Source: Actinomycetota bacterium (GTDB lineage Bacteria; Actinomycetota; Actinomycetes; S36-B12). From it: a stretch of 15,997 bases of DNA. The notes beneath the pieces are model-generated. The model was not told where the DNA came from, did not search any database, and worked only from the letters and a program-made list of their open reading frames with translations. This document shows positions 6,588 through 14,511 of the stretch, one piece after another. The stretch spans positions 1 through 15,997 of the forward strand of contig WLLZ01000035.1 of assembly GCA_009700485.1 (NCBI GenBank), read 5' to 3'. Position numbers and translations under genes: made by a program. Position 1 is the first letter of the stretch, and each line of letters starts with the position of its first letter.

Positions 6588-8000
6588 ATGCGCGAACTTC
6601 CAGATGAGACCCGGCGAGCACTTGATATTCCAGCAGATATCTTGGCGCTGGACGAACTTCAGATGCGCCGCTTAGGCTACGAGGTCGTTGACCGGGTAGT
6701 CGAACACCTCACCACCATTAGGGATCAACGCGCCCTTACCACCGGAGATTTAGCGCTGTTAACCGCGCAATTAGGTGGGCCAATCCCCCGCCAAGGCTCA
6801 CCAATTTCCGAAAACCTCGCAACCCTCGCCGATATCGCACTGGCCAATCAGCAACATGGTGACCACCCGCGCTATTTCGCCCGCGTGCCCGGACCATCCT
6901 CATTCCCGGCGATACTCGGTGAATGGCTTGCCACCGGGATGGCGTCGGTTGCCTCATCTTGGGGTGGTGGCTCGGGGCCAAGCACGCTAGAGAACATCAC
7001 CTGCGGCTGGTTAAGGGATGCCCTGGGCTTGGCCCCATCCTGTGAAGGCGTGCTGCTATCTGGCGGTTCGATGGCAAACATCACCGCGGTGATTACCGCA
7101 CGTCACCACACGGGCTCGGGCATCATTTACCTTTCAGATCAAACCCACTCGTCGATTAAACGCGGCCTGCTTGCGATCGGCCAACCCCCTGCTGATATTC
7201 GTGTGCTAGAAACCGATCAGACCTTTCGGCTCAACGCAGTAGACCTCGAGGCCGCAATTAAGGTCGATCTAGAAAATGGGCTACATCCGATGTTGGTGAT
7301 TGCCACAGCAGGAACCACTAACACCGGGGCGGTCGATGACCTACCATCGATCGCAGATATTTGCGCGACCTTCAATATCTGGCTGCATGTCGATGGTGCT
7401 TACGGCGGGCCAGCGGCACTTTGTGCGCGCGGGCGATCGGTGCTACCGGGCCTTGATCGAGCCGACTCATTCGTGACGGATCCGCATAAATGGCTTTTTC
7501 AGCCGTACGACATTGCCTGCTTGTTCGTTAAATTACCCGGCGCCTTAGAAGACACCTTCGCTATCCACCCCGAGTACCTCAAAGATGTGGCCGGTGGAGC
7601 CGTCGAGATGCAAAACCGAAGTCTGGAACTCACCCGCCGAAGTCGCGCCGTCAAACTATGGCTCACGTTCCGGACCTACGGACTAGAAACCCTGGATGCT
7701 GCAATTGACCGCGGTATCGGCTTAGCCGAATATGCCCAGTACCAGGTTGAAAGCGATGACCGCCTTGAAATAGTCACGCCAGCAGCGCTAGGCATCGTTA
7801 CCTTCGCTGGCATTAACTGTGATGCAAGCGATCACGTGCGGGCAGCCGCCCAACTAACGCAAGATGGTTATGCCGCAGTATCAAGTACGGTGCTGAAAGG
7901 CCGAACCGTACTGCGCCTTTGCACCATCAACCCGAGCACCACCACCGAGGATATTGCCGGCACGATTGACCGCCTCGCGCAGTTCCTCACTCGTAAGTGA
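6588..8000 (+). CDS. PLP-dependent group II amino-acid decarboxylase
   Basis: This 470-residue protein has the order of motifs of the aromatic-L-amino-acid/glutamate/diaminobutyrate decarboxylase family (PLP fold type I): GGSMANITA (159-167), the PLP-stacking His187 in SDQTHSSIK, TAGTTNTGAVDD (240-251), Asp269 in LHVDGAYGG that binds the pyridine nitrogen, and the Schiff-base Lys301 in TDPHKWLFQPYD. It would release CO2 from an L-amino acid to give an amine in the cytoplasm. Substrate is not readable; the PxYFARVPGPSSFP region suggests the aromatic-type branch, but this is a guess. ATG at 6588 has only a weak SD (TGGA). The gene lies 36 nt after the PASTA kinase, possibly co-transcribed, and its stop overlaps the convergent ogt-like gene by 14 nt. 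Confidence 0.88.
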   Translation: MRELPDETRRALDIPADILALDELQMRRLGYEVVDRVVEHLTTIRDQRALTTGDLALLTAQLGGPIPRQGSPISENLATLADIALANQQHGDHPRYFARVPGPSSFPAILGEWLATGMASVASSWGGGSGPSTLENITCGWLRDALGLAPSCEGVLLSGGSMANITAVITARHHTGSGIIYLSDQTHSSIKRGLLAIGQPPADIRVLETDQTFRLNAVDLEAAIKVDLENGLHPMLVIATAGTTNTGAVDDLPSIADICATFNIWLHVDGAYGGPAALCARGRSVLPGLDRADSFVTDPHKWLFQPYDIACLFVKLPGALEDTFAIHPEYLKDVAGGAVEMQNRSLELTRRSRAVKLWLTFRTYGLETLDAAIDRGIGLAEYAQYQVESDDRLEIVTPAALGIVTFAGINCDASDHVRAAAQLTQDGYAAVSSTVLKGRTVLRLCTINPSTTTEDIAGTIDRLAQFLTRK

Positions 8001-8475
8001 CGCCCTCATGTTTCAACAAGGCCTTCTTAACCGCTAAGCCGTAGCCATAACCACCGAGTCCGGAGGCGGCGACTACCCGATGGCACGGCACAAAAGGTGC
8101 CACCAAATTTGAAGAGCAGGCGGTGCCCACAGCCCGATATGCATTCGGCCGGCCCGCTCGCCTTGCTAATCCACCGTAACTATCAATGGTGCCGGGTTCG
8201 ATGGTGCGCATTGCACTCCACACGTCCAACTGAAAGGGGCCCCCGGGTTGGGAAACTTCAACTTCATCGAGGGCGGTCAGCTCCCCCCCGCAGTAGCGTT
8301 TTAAAACATCTTTAATCACCGGTAGGTCAGACTTTTTGTAGGTGAACTCCGGTAAGAGCCTCGAACGAATATCGTCAATACCTCGATATGACGACGCTAC
8401 GACTACACCATTAGTCACCACCACCGCGATTGTTCCGCCAGGTATTTTTGCCGTTGTGTAGGTAAGTGTCGTCAT
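7987..8475 (-). CDS. ogt: Methylated-DNA--[protein]-cysteine S-methyltransferase
   Basis: This 162-residue protein is a standard-length single-domain O6-alkylguanine-DNA alkyltransferase (suicide DNA repair). The active-site signature PCHRVV places the acceptor at Cys131. The helix-turn-helix segment contains Tyr113-Arg114 (AYRAVGTA), where the conserved Arg replaces the flipped guanine, and Asn123 lies in the hinge before the active site. The C-terminal GLGGYGYGLAVKKALLKHEG matches the family end. ATG at 8475 follows AGGGAG about 8 nt upstream. It lies 21 nt after the DAHP synthase stop and probably shares that transcript. The family is named ogt or mgt and these cannot be separated here. 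The gene ends 14 nt inside the convergent decarboxylase gene. Confidence 0.92.
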   Translation of the reverse strand: MTTLTYTTAKIPGGTIAVVVTNGVVVASSYRGIDDIRSRLLPEFTYKKSDLPVIKDVLKRYCGGELTALDEVEVSQPGGPFQLDVWSAMRTIEPGTIDSYGGLARRAGRPNAYRAVGTACSSNLVAPFVPCHRVVAASGLGGYGYGLAVKKALLKHEGVTYE

Positions 8476-8496
8476 TCAAATGGCTCCCTCAGCGCG

Positions 8497-9858
8497 TTAT
8501 CGAGTGATCAACATGTCGGCAACTAGAAACGCCAACTCGAGGCTTTGCTCTCGATTTAATCTCGGATCGCAGGCGGTCTCGTAGCGGTCGCCAAGGTTGT
8601 CCTCCAGCACGCCGCCGGTGCCGCCGACACATTCGGTGACATCATCGCCGGTTAGTTCGATGTGGATCCCGCCGGGGAAGGTGCCCAGATCACGGTGGAC
8701 TTCGAAGAAGCCCTTGACCTCGCCGATTACATCATCAAAAACCCTGGTCTTGTGCCCGGTCGTGGCTTCTCGGGTATTGCCGTGCATTGGATCGCAGACC
8801 CATACCACCGGCACGCCACTGGCATCGACTTTCTGGACGATACCGGGCAGCACCTCTCGCACCTGACCGGCACCCATTCGTGTGATTAAGGTCAGTCGGC
8901 CGGGGATGCGCTCAGGGTTTAGCCGTTCGGCAATTTCCACGATGTCGTCGGCGGCGGCCGTCGGGCCAACCTTGACACCGACCGGGTTATGGATTACCGA
9001 GGCAAACTGCACATGGGCGGCATCAAGTTGCCGGGTCCGCTCTCCGATCCACAAAAAATGACCGGAGACGTCGTAGGGCAACCCAGTGCGCGAATCAATG
9101 CGAGTCATCGCACGCTCATAGTCAATGGAAAGTGCTTCGTGCGCTGCGAAAAACTCAACCCGCTTGAACTCATCAGGATTTGCACCGCAAGCGTGCATGA
9201 AGGACAGTGCCCGATCAATTTCAGCCGCAAGTGAGTCGTAGCGCTGGCCGGCGGTTGAGTCGCGCACGAAATCCTGATTCCAGGCATGTACTTGACGCAG
9301 ATCCGCGTAGCCACCTTGGGTGAAAGCACGCACGAGATTCAGCGCCGCACTCGATGCGTTGTAGGCACGAACTAGTCGCTGCGCATCTGGGCGACGGGCT
9401 TGCTCGGTGAACTCCATCGAGTTCACCGCATCACCAAAGTACGAGGTTAACTCAATACCATCGCGCACCTCGGTCAACTTGGTGCGCGGCTTGAAGTACT
9501 GCCCCGCCAACCGACCAACTTTGACAACGGGTAGCGAGGCCGCGTACGTCAGTACCACTGACATCTGGAGCACTGTTTGCAAGCGCGAACGGATTGAGTC
9601 CGCGGTATTGGCCTCGAAAGTCTCGGCGCAGTCACCACCCATCAGGACGAATGCTTCACCACGGGACGCGGCGGCTAGACGGTCCAGCAATATATCGCAT
9701 TCACCGGCAAAAACCAGTGGGGGAAGTGCGCGTAACTCAGCCACCGCCCGGGCTAGTTCCCCGGCATCTGGCCACGGCGGCTGCTGGTGGGCCGGTAACT
9801 CCGGCCACTCAATTACCCGCCCGTGATGCACCTGCGAGGGGGAATTGGCTGCCGACAT
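8497..9858 (-). CDS. Class II 3-deoxy-7-phosphoheptulonate (DAHP) synthase
   Basis: This 453-residue enzyme condenses phosphoenolpyruvate and erythrose-4-phosphate, the first step of the shikimate pathway to aromatic amino acids. It is clearly the class II (plant/actinobacterial AroG) type: FVLMGGDCAETF (metal ligand near Cys77), KVGRLAGQYFKPRTK, TRMGAGQVREVLP, WVCDPMHGNT with a metal-binding His, and GGIHIELTGDDVTECVGG with a metal-binding Glu. ATG at 9858 lacks an SD, but a TACCCT box lies 6 nt upstream, so it may have its own leaderless promoter besides read-through from pfkA 20 nt upstream. Names in the family vary (aroF, aroG, aroH), so no symbol is given. Confidence 0.95.
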   Translation of the reverse strand: MSAANSPSQVHHGRVIEWPELPAHQQPPWPDAGELARAVAELRALPPLVFAGECDILLDRLAAASRGEAFVLMGGDCAETFEANTADSIRSRLQTVLQMSVVLTYAASLPVVKVGRLAGQYFKPRTKLTEVRDGIELTSYFGDAVNSMEFTEQARRPDAQRLVRAYNASSAALNLVRAFTQGGYADLRQVHAWNQDFVRDSTAGQRYDSLAAEIDRALSFMHACGANPDEFKRVEFFAAHEALSIDYERAMTRIDSRTGLPYDVSGHFLWIGERTRQLDAAHVQFASVIHNPVGVKVGPTAAADDIVEIAERLNPERIPGRLTLITRMGAGQVREVLPGIVQKVDASGVPVVWVCDPMHGNTREATTGHKTRVFDDVIGEVKGFFEVHRDLGTFPGGIHIELTGDDVTECVGGTGGVLEDNLGDRYETACDPRLNREQSLELAFLVADMLITR

Positions 9859-9864
9859 GGCTCA

Positions 9865-9870
9865 AGGGTA
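9865..9870 (-). promoter_or_regulatory. Leaderless-type -10 box for the DAHP synthase gene
   Basis: On the minus strand TACCCT is followed by 6 nt and then ATG (9858). It lies in the 20-nt gap after pfkA, so DAHP synthase could be transcribed alone. The -35 region, inside the end of pfkA, is unremarkable. Confidence 0.4.
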
Positions 9871-9878
9871 GAGGAGGA

Positions 9879-10904
9879 TCAGCCGAAGAAGGCCGACGCC
9901 TCAACATATCGGGCCAAAGGCACAGTTTTCAATACCCCGGTAGCGGTCGCTAAGGGCACCCGAACAATGTCGGTGCCCTGTAAAGCAACCATCTTTCCCC
10001 AATCCTTGTCCTTGACCGCCTTGATGGCATTAAGCCCAAAACGGGTTGCCAACACCCGGTCGAATGCCGTCGGGGTTCCGCCACGCTGCACGTGGCCGAG
10101 CACCGTCGTGCGGGCTTCCTTGCCCGTGCGTTGCTCAATCTGGCCCGCCAGCCATTCACCTATCCCCGATAGTTTGACGTGACCAAATGAGTCAAGGGTG
10201 GCATCTTTGGTGATGAGAGCACCGTCCTTCGGTAACGCACCTTCGGAAACCACCAAGATTGGCGAGTAGTGCGATCGAAATCTTGATTCGACCCAACCCA
10301 TTACCTCATTTAACTCAAATGGCACTTCCGGAATCAATATGCCGTTGGCGCCGCCAGCCATGCCCGAGTGCAGCGCGATCCAGCCAGCGTGCCGGCCCAT
10401 CACCTCGCATATAAGCACCCGATGGTGCGACTCGGCAGTTGTGTGTAACCGGTCAATAGCCTCGGTCGCGATCGTCACGGCCGTGTCGAAGCCAAAGGTG
10501 TAATCGGTACCACTTAAATCATTGTCAATTGTTTTGGGGACGCCGATCACCGAGATACCGTGATCATTGAGCACCGATGCCACCCCGAGGGTGTCTTCGC
10601 CGCCAATTGCGATCAGCGCGTCGATGCCGAGGTCATTTAGATTCTGCTCTATGGCCTCGATGCCCCCATCAACTATTAATGGGTTCGTCCGCGATGATCC
10701 AAGGATGGTGCCACCGCGCGGCAAGATGCCACGAACTGCCGCGATATCCAAAGGCATCGTGACACCTTCGAGTGGGCCTTTCCAGCCATCACGGAAACCC
10801 ACGAATGAAAACCCGTAATCAGCTACTCCGCGCCGCACGATTCCGCGAATAACTGCATTTAGCCCAGGGCAGTCACCGCCGCCGGTCAAGACGCCAATAC
10901 GCAT
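9879..10904 (-). CDS. pfkA: 6-phosphofructokinase, group III, probably pyrophosphate-dependent
   Basis: This 341-residue PfkA-family enzyme interconverts fructose-6-phosphate and fructose-1,6-bisphosphate. The N-terminal GVLTGGGDCPGLNAVIRG, the catalytic TIDND (Asp127 as base), EVMGRHAGWIAL and LGHVQRGGTP are all present. Counting from the ATG, the phosphoryl-donor loop reads GGEDT with Asp104, and the next key position is Lys124 (PKTIDND). In published family analyses ATP-dependent enzymes have Gly at both positions, while Asp104 plus Lys124 marks pyrophosphate-dependent enzymes, as in Amycolatopsis methanolica PPi-PFK of almost the same length. PPi use is therefore favoured and would make this step reversible. 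The ATG at 10904 has a close SD-like AAGGA. It heads a minus-strand set with DAHP synthase and ogt. Confidence 0.94.
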   Translation of the reverse strand: MRIGVLTGGGDCPGLNAVIRGIVRRGVADYGFSFVGFRDGWKGPLEGVTMPLDIAAVRGILPRGGTILGSSRTNPLIVDGGIEAIEQNLNDLGIDALIAIGGEDTLGVASVLNDHGISVIGVPKTIDNDLSGTDYTFGFDTAVTIATEAIDRLHTTAESHHRVLICEVMGRHAGWIALHSGMAGGANGILIPEVPFELNEVMGWVESRFRSHYSPILVVSEGALPKDGALITKDATLDSFGHVKLSGIGEWLAGQIEQRTGKEARTTVLGHVQRGGTPTAFDRVLATRFGLNAIKAVKDKDWGKMVALQGTDIVRVPLATATGVLKTVPLARYVEASAFFG

Positions 10905-10933
10905 GATCCTTGCCCCATTCGCTAGCCGGCTTA

Positions 10934-10967
10934 CCCGCTGAATGAAAACGCTATCAGGGGTAGCGGG
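10934..10967. repeat. Nested inverted repeats in the pfkA/glpK divergent region
   Basis: CCCGCT (10934-10939) is inverted as AGCGGG (10962-10967). Inside it, CGCTA (10949-10953) pairs with TAGCG (10961-10965) around a 7-nt loop. The elements sit between the divergent pfkA and glpK starts, where a shared operator would be expected. No known regulator motif was recognised. Confidence 0.3.
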
Positions 10968-11001
10968 GCCGAGCGAATTACCTGAAGCCCCCCGCCCCGT
11001 C

Positions 11002-11007
11002 TAAGGT
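11002..11007 (+). promoter_or_regulatory. Leaderless-type -10 box for glpK
   Basis: TAAGGT lies 7 nt before the GTG at 11015, with a possible -35 TTACCT at 10978-10983 (18-nt spacer). No Shine-Dalgarno is present. Confidence 0.5.
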
Positions 11008-11014
11008 GCTCAGC

Positions 11015-12508
11015 GTGCACAAAGAGAACAACCAAGGCATCTTGGCAATTGATGCCGGCACCACCGGTGTTACCGCGCTCGTGGTGTCAACCGCCGGCCA
11101 AATCGTGGCCCAGGGTTACTCGGAGTTTCCGCAGTACTTTCCGGCCGACGGCCAGGTAGAACATGACCTCGGTGAAATCTGGTCGGCCACCTTGACCGCC
11201 AGCCGCGAGGCCCTCGCGAAAACCGAACTGACCGTCGGGGCAATCGGTGTCACCAATCAGCGCGAGACCATCTGCTTTTGGGACCGTGAGACCTTGGGGG
11301 CGGCGCGCCGGGCAATTGTTTGGCAGGATCGTCGGACCGCCGAACTGTGCGAGCAACTTCGCCGCGCCGGCCACGAGCCCAAAGTCACCGAGTTGACCGG
11401 GCTCCGCCTGGACCCATATTTCTCAGCCACCAAACTCTCTTGGGTGCGCGAAAATGATCAGCAAACGTGGGCCCAGGTAGTTAGTGGCCGGGTAGCGATC
11501 GGCACTATCGATAGTTATCTAATCGCGCGGATGACACGTGGCTTCCAACACGTTACCGATGCCACCAACGCCTCCCGCACCATGTTGTACAACCTCAACA
11601 CCGGAACTTGGGACCGGTGGCTTTGCGAGCTTTTCGGGGTGCCAATGGGCGCCCTCCCCGAGATCGTCTCCTCATACGGAGTGATCGGCAATAGTGATGC
11701 TGCAAGTTTCCTCGGCGTCACCGCTCCGATCGCTGGGATTGCCGGTGACCAGCAGGCCGCCCTTGTTGGCCAAGCCGGTTTCACCCCCGGAGCGACCAAA
11801 TGTACTTATGGAACCGGCTCGTTCTTGCTCGTTCACACCGGTGACAAGCCTGCCGCATCAACACGGGGCCTGCTCACGACAGTTGCCTTGCAACATCTCG
11901 ACGGTCGACGCGACTTCGCACTCGAAGGGTCGGTATTTGTCACCGGGGCGGCCGTGCAATGGCTCCGCGATGGGCTCGGGATCATCAACAGTGCTGCCGA
12001 GGTTGAAGCTCTCGCGCGAAGTGTGCCCGATGCCGGTGGCGTTGTTTTTGTGCCAGCACTAACCGGCCTTGGTGCACCCGACTGGGATCCATCGGCGCGT
12101 GGACTGATCATCGGCATCACCCGCGCTACCACAAAGGCCCATATTGCCAGAGCAACATTGGATGCGATCGCCTACGAAGTTGTTGACCTTGTCCAGCTCA
12201 TGCGAACCGAAGGCGGGGTGGATCTAAGCGTGTTGGCGGTCGATGGTGGGGCTGCCGCCAATGATTTACTTTGCCAAATACAGGCCGACACCCTCGGCAT
12301 CCCAGTCGACCGATCGGCGCAATTACAGACAACCGGACTCGGTGCCGCATTCTTGGCTGGGTTAGGTACCGGGGTATGGGATTCAACTGACGATCTAATT
12401 AACACCCGCCGTAGTTCGGGGATTTTCGTGCCCGGTGAAGTAAACCCAGAAGGCCATGCGAGGTGGCGTGACGCCGTGCAACGAAGTACAAATTGGGCCA
12501 GCAACTAG
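11015..12508 (+). CDS. glpK: Glycerol kinase
   Basis: This FGGY-family kinase of about 497 residues phosphorylates glycerol to sn-glycerol-3-phosphate with ATP. The signatures are very close to known GlpK: AIDAGTTGVTALV at the N-terminus, TNQRETICFWDR, IVWQDRRT, GLRLDPYFSATKLSW, ALEGSVFVTGAAVQWLRD and a C-terminal LAVDGGAAANDLLCQIQAD. GTG at 11015 is preferred because TAAGGT lies 7 nt upstream in leaderless position; the in-frame GTG at 11006 overlaps that box. The gene is alone on its strand, divergent from pfkA and convergent with plsC, whose stop shares the CTAG at 12505-12508. With an acyltransferase and a lipase-like hydrolase next to it, its product could feed phospholipid synthesis or glycolysis. 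Confidence 0.95.
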   Translation: MHKENNQGILAIDAGTTGVTALVVSTAGQIVAQGYSEFPQYFPADGQVEHDLGEIWSATLTASREALAKTELTVGAIGVTNQRETICFWDRETLGAARRAIVWQDRRTAELCEQLRRAGHEPKVTELTGLRLDPYFSATKLSWVRENDQQTWAQVVSGRVAIGTIDSYLIARMTRGFQHVTDATNASRTMLYNLNTGTWDRWLCELFGVPMGALPEIVSSYGVIGNSDAASFLGVTAPIAGIAGDQQAALVGQAGFTPGATKCTYGTGSFLLVHTGDKPAASTRGLLTTVALQHLDGRRDFALEGSVFVTGAAVQWLRDGLGIINSAAEVEALARSVPDAGGVVFVPALTGLGAPDWDPSARGLIIGITRATTKAHIARATLDAIAYEVVDLVQLMRTEGGVDLSVLAVDGGAAANDLLCQIQADTLGIPVDRSAQLQTTGLGAAFLAGLGTGVWDSTDDLINTRRSSGIFVPGEVNPEGHARWRDAVQRSTNWASN

Positions 12509-13263
12509 GCGCCAGAATCAGCCACTGACTGCGAAGCAACCAGCGACTGCGAATTAACTAGTGACTGCGAATCAGCCGGGTCACCCATAGCAATTAGCTC
12601 CTTTGCCCGAGTCGCATACATGTCGACGTACTCCTGCCCAGATAACGTCATCAACTCGTACATGACTTCATCGGTAACCGAGCGCAGGATGAACCGGTCG
12701 TCCTCAAGGCCCTCGTAGCGATCAAAAGTAAGTGGCTTGCCTACGCGAATACCAACTCGCCGAAGTCGCGGCTTAATTACTCCGGGCGGTTGAATCTCAT
12801 AGGTATTGATCATTGCTACGGGAACGATCGGTACTTTCGCTTCAAGTGCCATTCGCGCCGCACCGGTGCGACCGCGATACAAAGTGCCATTAGGTGAGCG
12901 GGTGCCTTCAGGATAAATACCGAGCAGCGCTCCGTCACCAAGTAGCCGGGTTGCGGTTAGGACTACTGCTTCGGCACTTCGACCACCTGAGCGGTCGACC
13001 GGAACCTGCCCTACGCCGTTGAAGAACAGCTTTGTGAAATAGCCCTTGATTCCCCGACCAGTGAAGTAGTCACTTTTCGCAAGATAGGTAAGGGGGCGGT
13101 TTAGCACAACCGCCAAGAAGAAGGAATCCGAAAATGACAGGTGATTACTGGCGAGCATCGCAGGACCGTGATCTGGAAGGTTTTCACGGCCTTCAACCCA
13201 AGGGCGAAAAAGGACGCGCAGCCACGGTCCGATCACTAAATTCTTCAGTACCCAGTAGAGCAC
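12505..13263 (-). CDS. plsC: 1-acyl-sn-glycerol-3-phosphate acyltransferase family protein
   Basis: This 252-residue PlsC-family acyltransferase would add the second acyl chain to lysophosphatidic acid at the inner membrane. The catalytic H-x4-D is NHLSFSD (His41, Asp46). The glycerophosphate-binding YPEGTRS is at 117-123, with a third block VPIVPVAMI at about 144-152. GTG at 13263 is well supported by AAGGAG 5 nt upstream. The last 22 residues are a low-complexity tail in which a six-residue unit (SQSLV plus one) is repeated about three times, encoded by an 18-nt tandem repeat. This tail is outside the usual domain. The gene is divergent from an alpha/beta hydrolase and convergent with glpK. 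Paralogues acting on other lipids exist, so the exact acceptor is uncertain. Confidence 0.9.
   Translation of the reverse strand: MLYWVLKNLVIGPWLRVLFRPWVEGRENLPDHGPAMLASNHLSFSDSFFLAVVLNRPLTYLAKSDYFTGRGIKGYFTKLFFNGVGQVPVDRSGGRSAEAVVLTATRLLGDGALLGIYPEGTRSPNGTLYRGRTGAARMALEAKVPIVPVAMINTYEIQPPGVIKPRLRRVGIRVGKPLTFDRYEGLEDDRFILRSVTDEVMYELMTLSGQEYVDMYATRAKELIAMGDPADSQSLVNSQSLVASQSVADSGA
12527..12571. repeat. 18-nt tandem repeat (three copies) in the plsC 3' end
   Basis: GACTGCGAA recurs at 12527-12535, 12545-12553 and 12563-12571, exactly 18 nt apart, with related flanks. In plsC (minus strand) it encodes the repeated Ser-Gln-Ser-Leu-Val unit. A further related copy, AGCGACTGCGAGTTA, occurs at the 3' end of the glucokinase gene (about 15010-15023). 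Confidence 0.8.
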
Positions 13264-13317
13264 CTGATCTCCTTGGCCGAGCGAATATTCCAGGTCCGTG
13301 GTGGCAGACTAGTGGCT

Positions 13318-14076
13318 ATGCCCCTGATGCCCGATGCAGAACCGTTCACTTTCGATGCAGCCGAGTCGAATTCGGTGGCCATTTGTGTCCTCCATGGATT
13401 CACCGGATCCCCAAAATCGGTTACCCCTTGGGGGCGAGCCCTCGCCCAAGTTGGCTGGACGGTACGAGTTCCGCGGCTACCAGGGCACGGGACCCGCTGG
13501 CAGGACATGAACATCACCACTTGGGAGGACTGGTACGCAGAGGCCGACCGCAATATCTGCGAGCTCAAAGCCCATCACGATCAAGTTTTCATCATGGGCC
13601 TGTCAATGGGTGGCTCGTTGAGCCTACGAATCGCCGAAGAACATGGCTCGGCTATCTCCGGAATCGTGCTGGTTAACCCCGCGGTGCACTCGGAGAGAGC
13701 CGATCGTCATCTACTTCCGCTCATCTACCGCTTCATCCCGTCATTCCCCGGGGTCTCAAATGACATTGCAAAACCGGGGGTCAACGAAGGGGCCTACGAT
13801 CGAATGCCACTTAAAGCCGCCCATTCACTAACCAAACTCTGGACAGTTGTGAAAGCGGATATTGCCAAAGTGACCCAGCCCCTCCTCGTTTTCCACAGCG
13901 AGCAAGATCATGTGGTTGAGCCATCCAATACCGCCTGGATTTTGGCGAACACTCGATCCGCCGATAAGACTGACGTACTACTAACCCGGTCATTTCATGT
14001 TGCCACCATTGATTATGAGGCCGATGTAATAGAAAGTGGCAGCATCGACTTTGTCCGACGCGTGATTGCCAGCTGA
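13318..14076 (+). CDS. Alpha/beta hydrolase, carboxylesterase/monoacylglycerol lipase-like
   Basis: This serine hydrolase of about 252 residues has the nucleophile elbow GLSMGG (Ser96), the oxyanion-region LHGFTGSP (25-32), a VPRLPGHGTRWQDM block, a likely acid Asp197 (HSEQDHVV) and catalytic His227 (SFHVATID). These match the bacterial carboxylesterase family related to Geobacillus Est30 and monoacylglycerol lipases. ATG at 13318 is chosen because actinobacterial homologues, as I remember them, begin MP-x-MP-x-AEPF; a TTG at 13273 would add an unlikely tail, and ATG 13327 is an alternative. No SD is visible. Its stop overlaps the next start as TGATG (14074-14078), so the two are coupled. With plsC and glpK nearby, release of glycerol or acyl chains from lipids is a plausible but unproven role. 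Confidence 0.85.
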   Translation: MPLMPDAEPFTFDAAESNSVAICVLHGFTGSPKSVTPWGRALAQVGWTVRVPRLPGHGTRWQDMNITTWEDWYAEADRNICELKAHHDQVFIMGLSMGGSLSLRIAEEHGSAISGIVLVNPAVHSERADRHLLPLIYRFIPSFPGVSNDIAKPGVNEGAYDRMPLKAAHSLTKLWTVVKADIAKVTQPLLVFHSEQDHVVEPSNTAWILANTRSADKTDVLLTRSFHVATIDYEADVIESGSIDFVRRVIAS

Positions 14077-14489
14077 TGACATCACCACCTCATGAACCAT
14101 CACCTGAACAAAATGATCCGGAGCAAGATAGCGCTTGGGAAGCCATCGTCGCGGATCTATCCGGTGACATGCGCATGGAAATTGGCGACCTCAATAGGCA
14201 AATAGCGCCCGAAGAACCAGACCCATTTATTGAAGAACTGCTGTCCGAAGGCAGATTTGAACCGCCCGAGCCACCGCCGATCCCACTGCCTGACACCATC
14301 GGCAGATTCGCTTGGGCGGGGGCCATCGGCGGCCCAATCTTCCTGGTACTCATTTATGTCCTGGGGCTCGGGAGTTTCTTGACCACGCTGGCGCTCGTTG
14401 CCTCGATCGCCGGCTTTATCACCCTTGTGGCCCGCAAGCGCGAGCGTGAAGTCAGCGATGGTGAGCGAGATGATGGTGCCGTTGTCTAG
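14076..14489 (+). CDS. Conserved actinobacterial small membrane protein of unknown function
   Basis: This 137-residue protein has an acidic, proline-rich cytoplasmic-looking N-terminal half (residues 1-75), a FEPPEPPPIPLPD segment just before the membrane, two adjacent TM helices (about 78-98 and 101-119) and a short charged tail. The PPEPPPxPxPD plus WAGxxGGP junction recurs in actinobacterial proteins that I remember as lying next to esterase/acyltransferase/glucokinase genes, but no function is known to me. Its ATG (14076) overlaps the hydrolase stop by one base (TGATG), so translation is probably coupled. It may anchor or regulate the hydrolase or a lipid enzyme; this is inference only. 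Confidence 0.75.
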   Translation: MTSPPHEPSPEQNDPEQDSAWEAIVADLSGDMRMEIGDLNRQIAPEEPDPFIEELLSEGRFEPPEPPPIPLPDTIGRFAWAGAIGGPIFLVLIYVLGLGSFLTTLALVASIAGFITLVARKREREVSDGERDDGAVV

Positions 14490-14499
14490 CCCGACTTGT

Positions 14500-14505
14500 T
14501 AAACT
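14500..14505 (+). promoter_or_regulatory. Leaderless-type -10 box for the secreted protein gene
   Basis: TAAACT lies 6 nt before the ATG at 14512 and no SD is present. This would give the gene its own transcript despite lying 22 nt after the upstream coding region. Confidence 0.5.
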
Positions 14506-14511
14506 CCAAGT

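Noticed and set aside
13283..13290. GAATATTC palindrome between plsC and the hydrolase as an operator.
   Set aside because: An 8-nt palindrome is expected by chance in a window of this size and no second site was seen.
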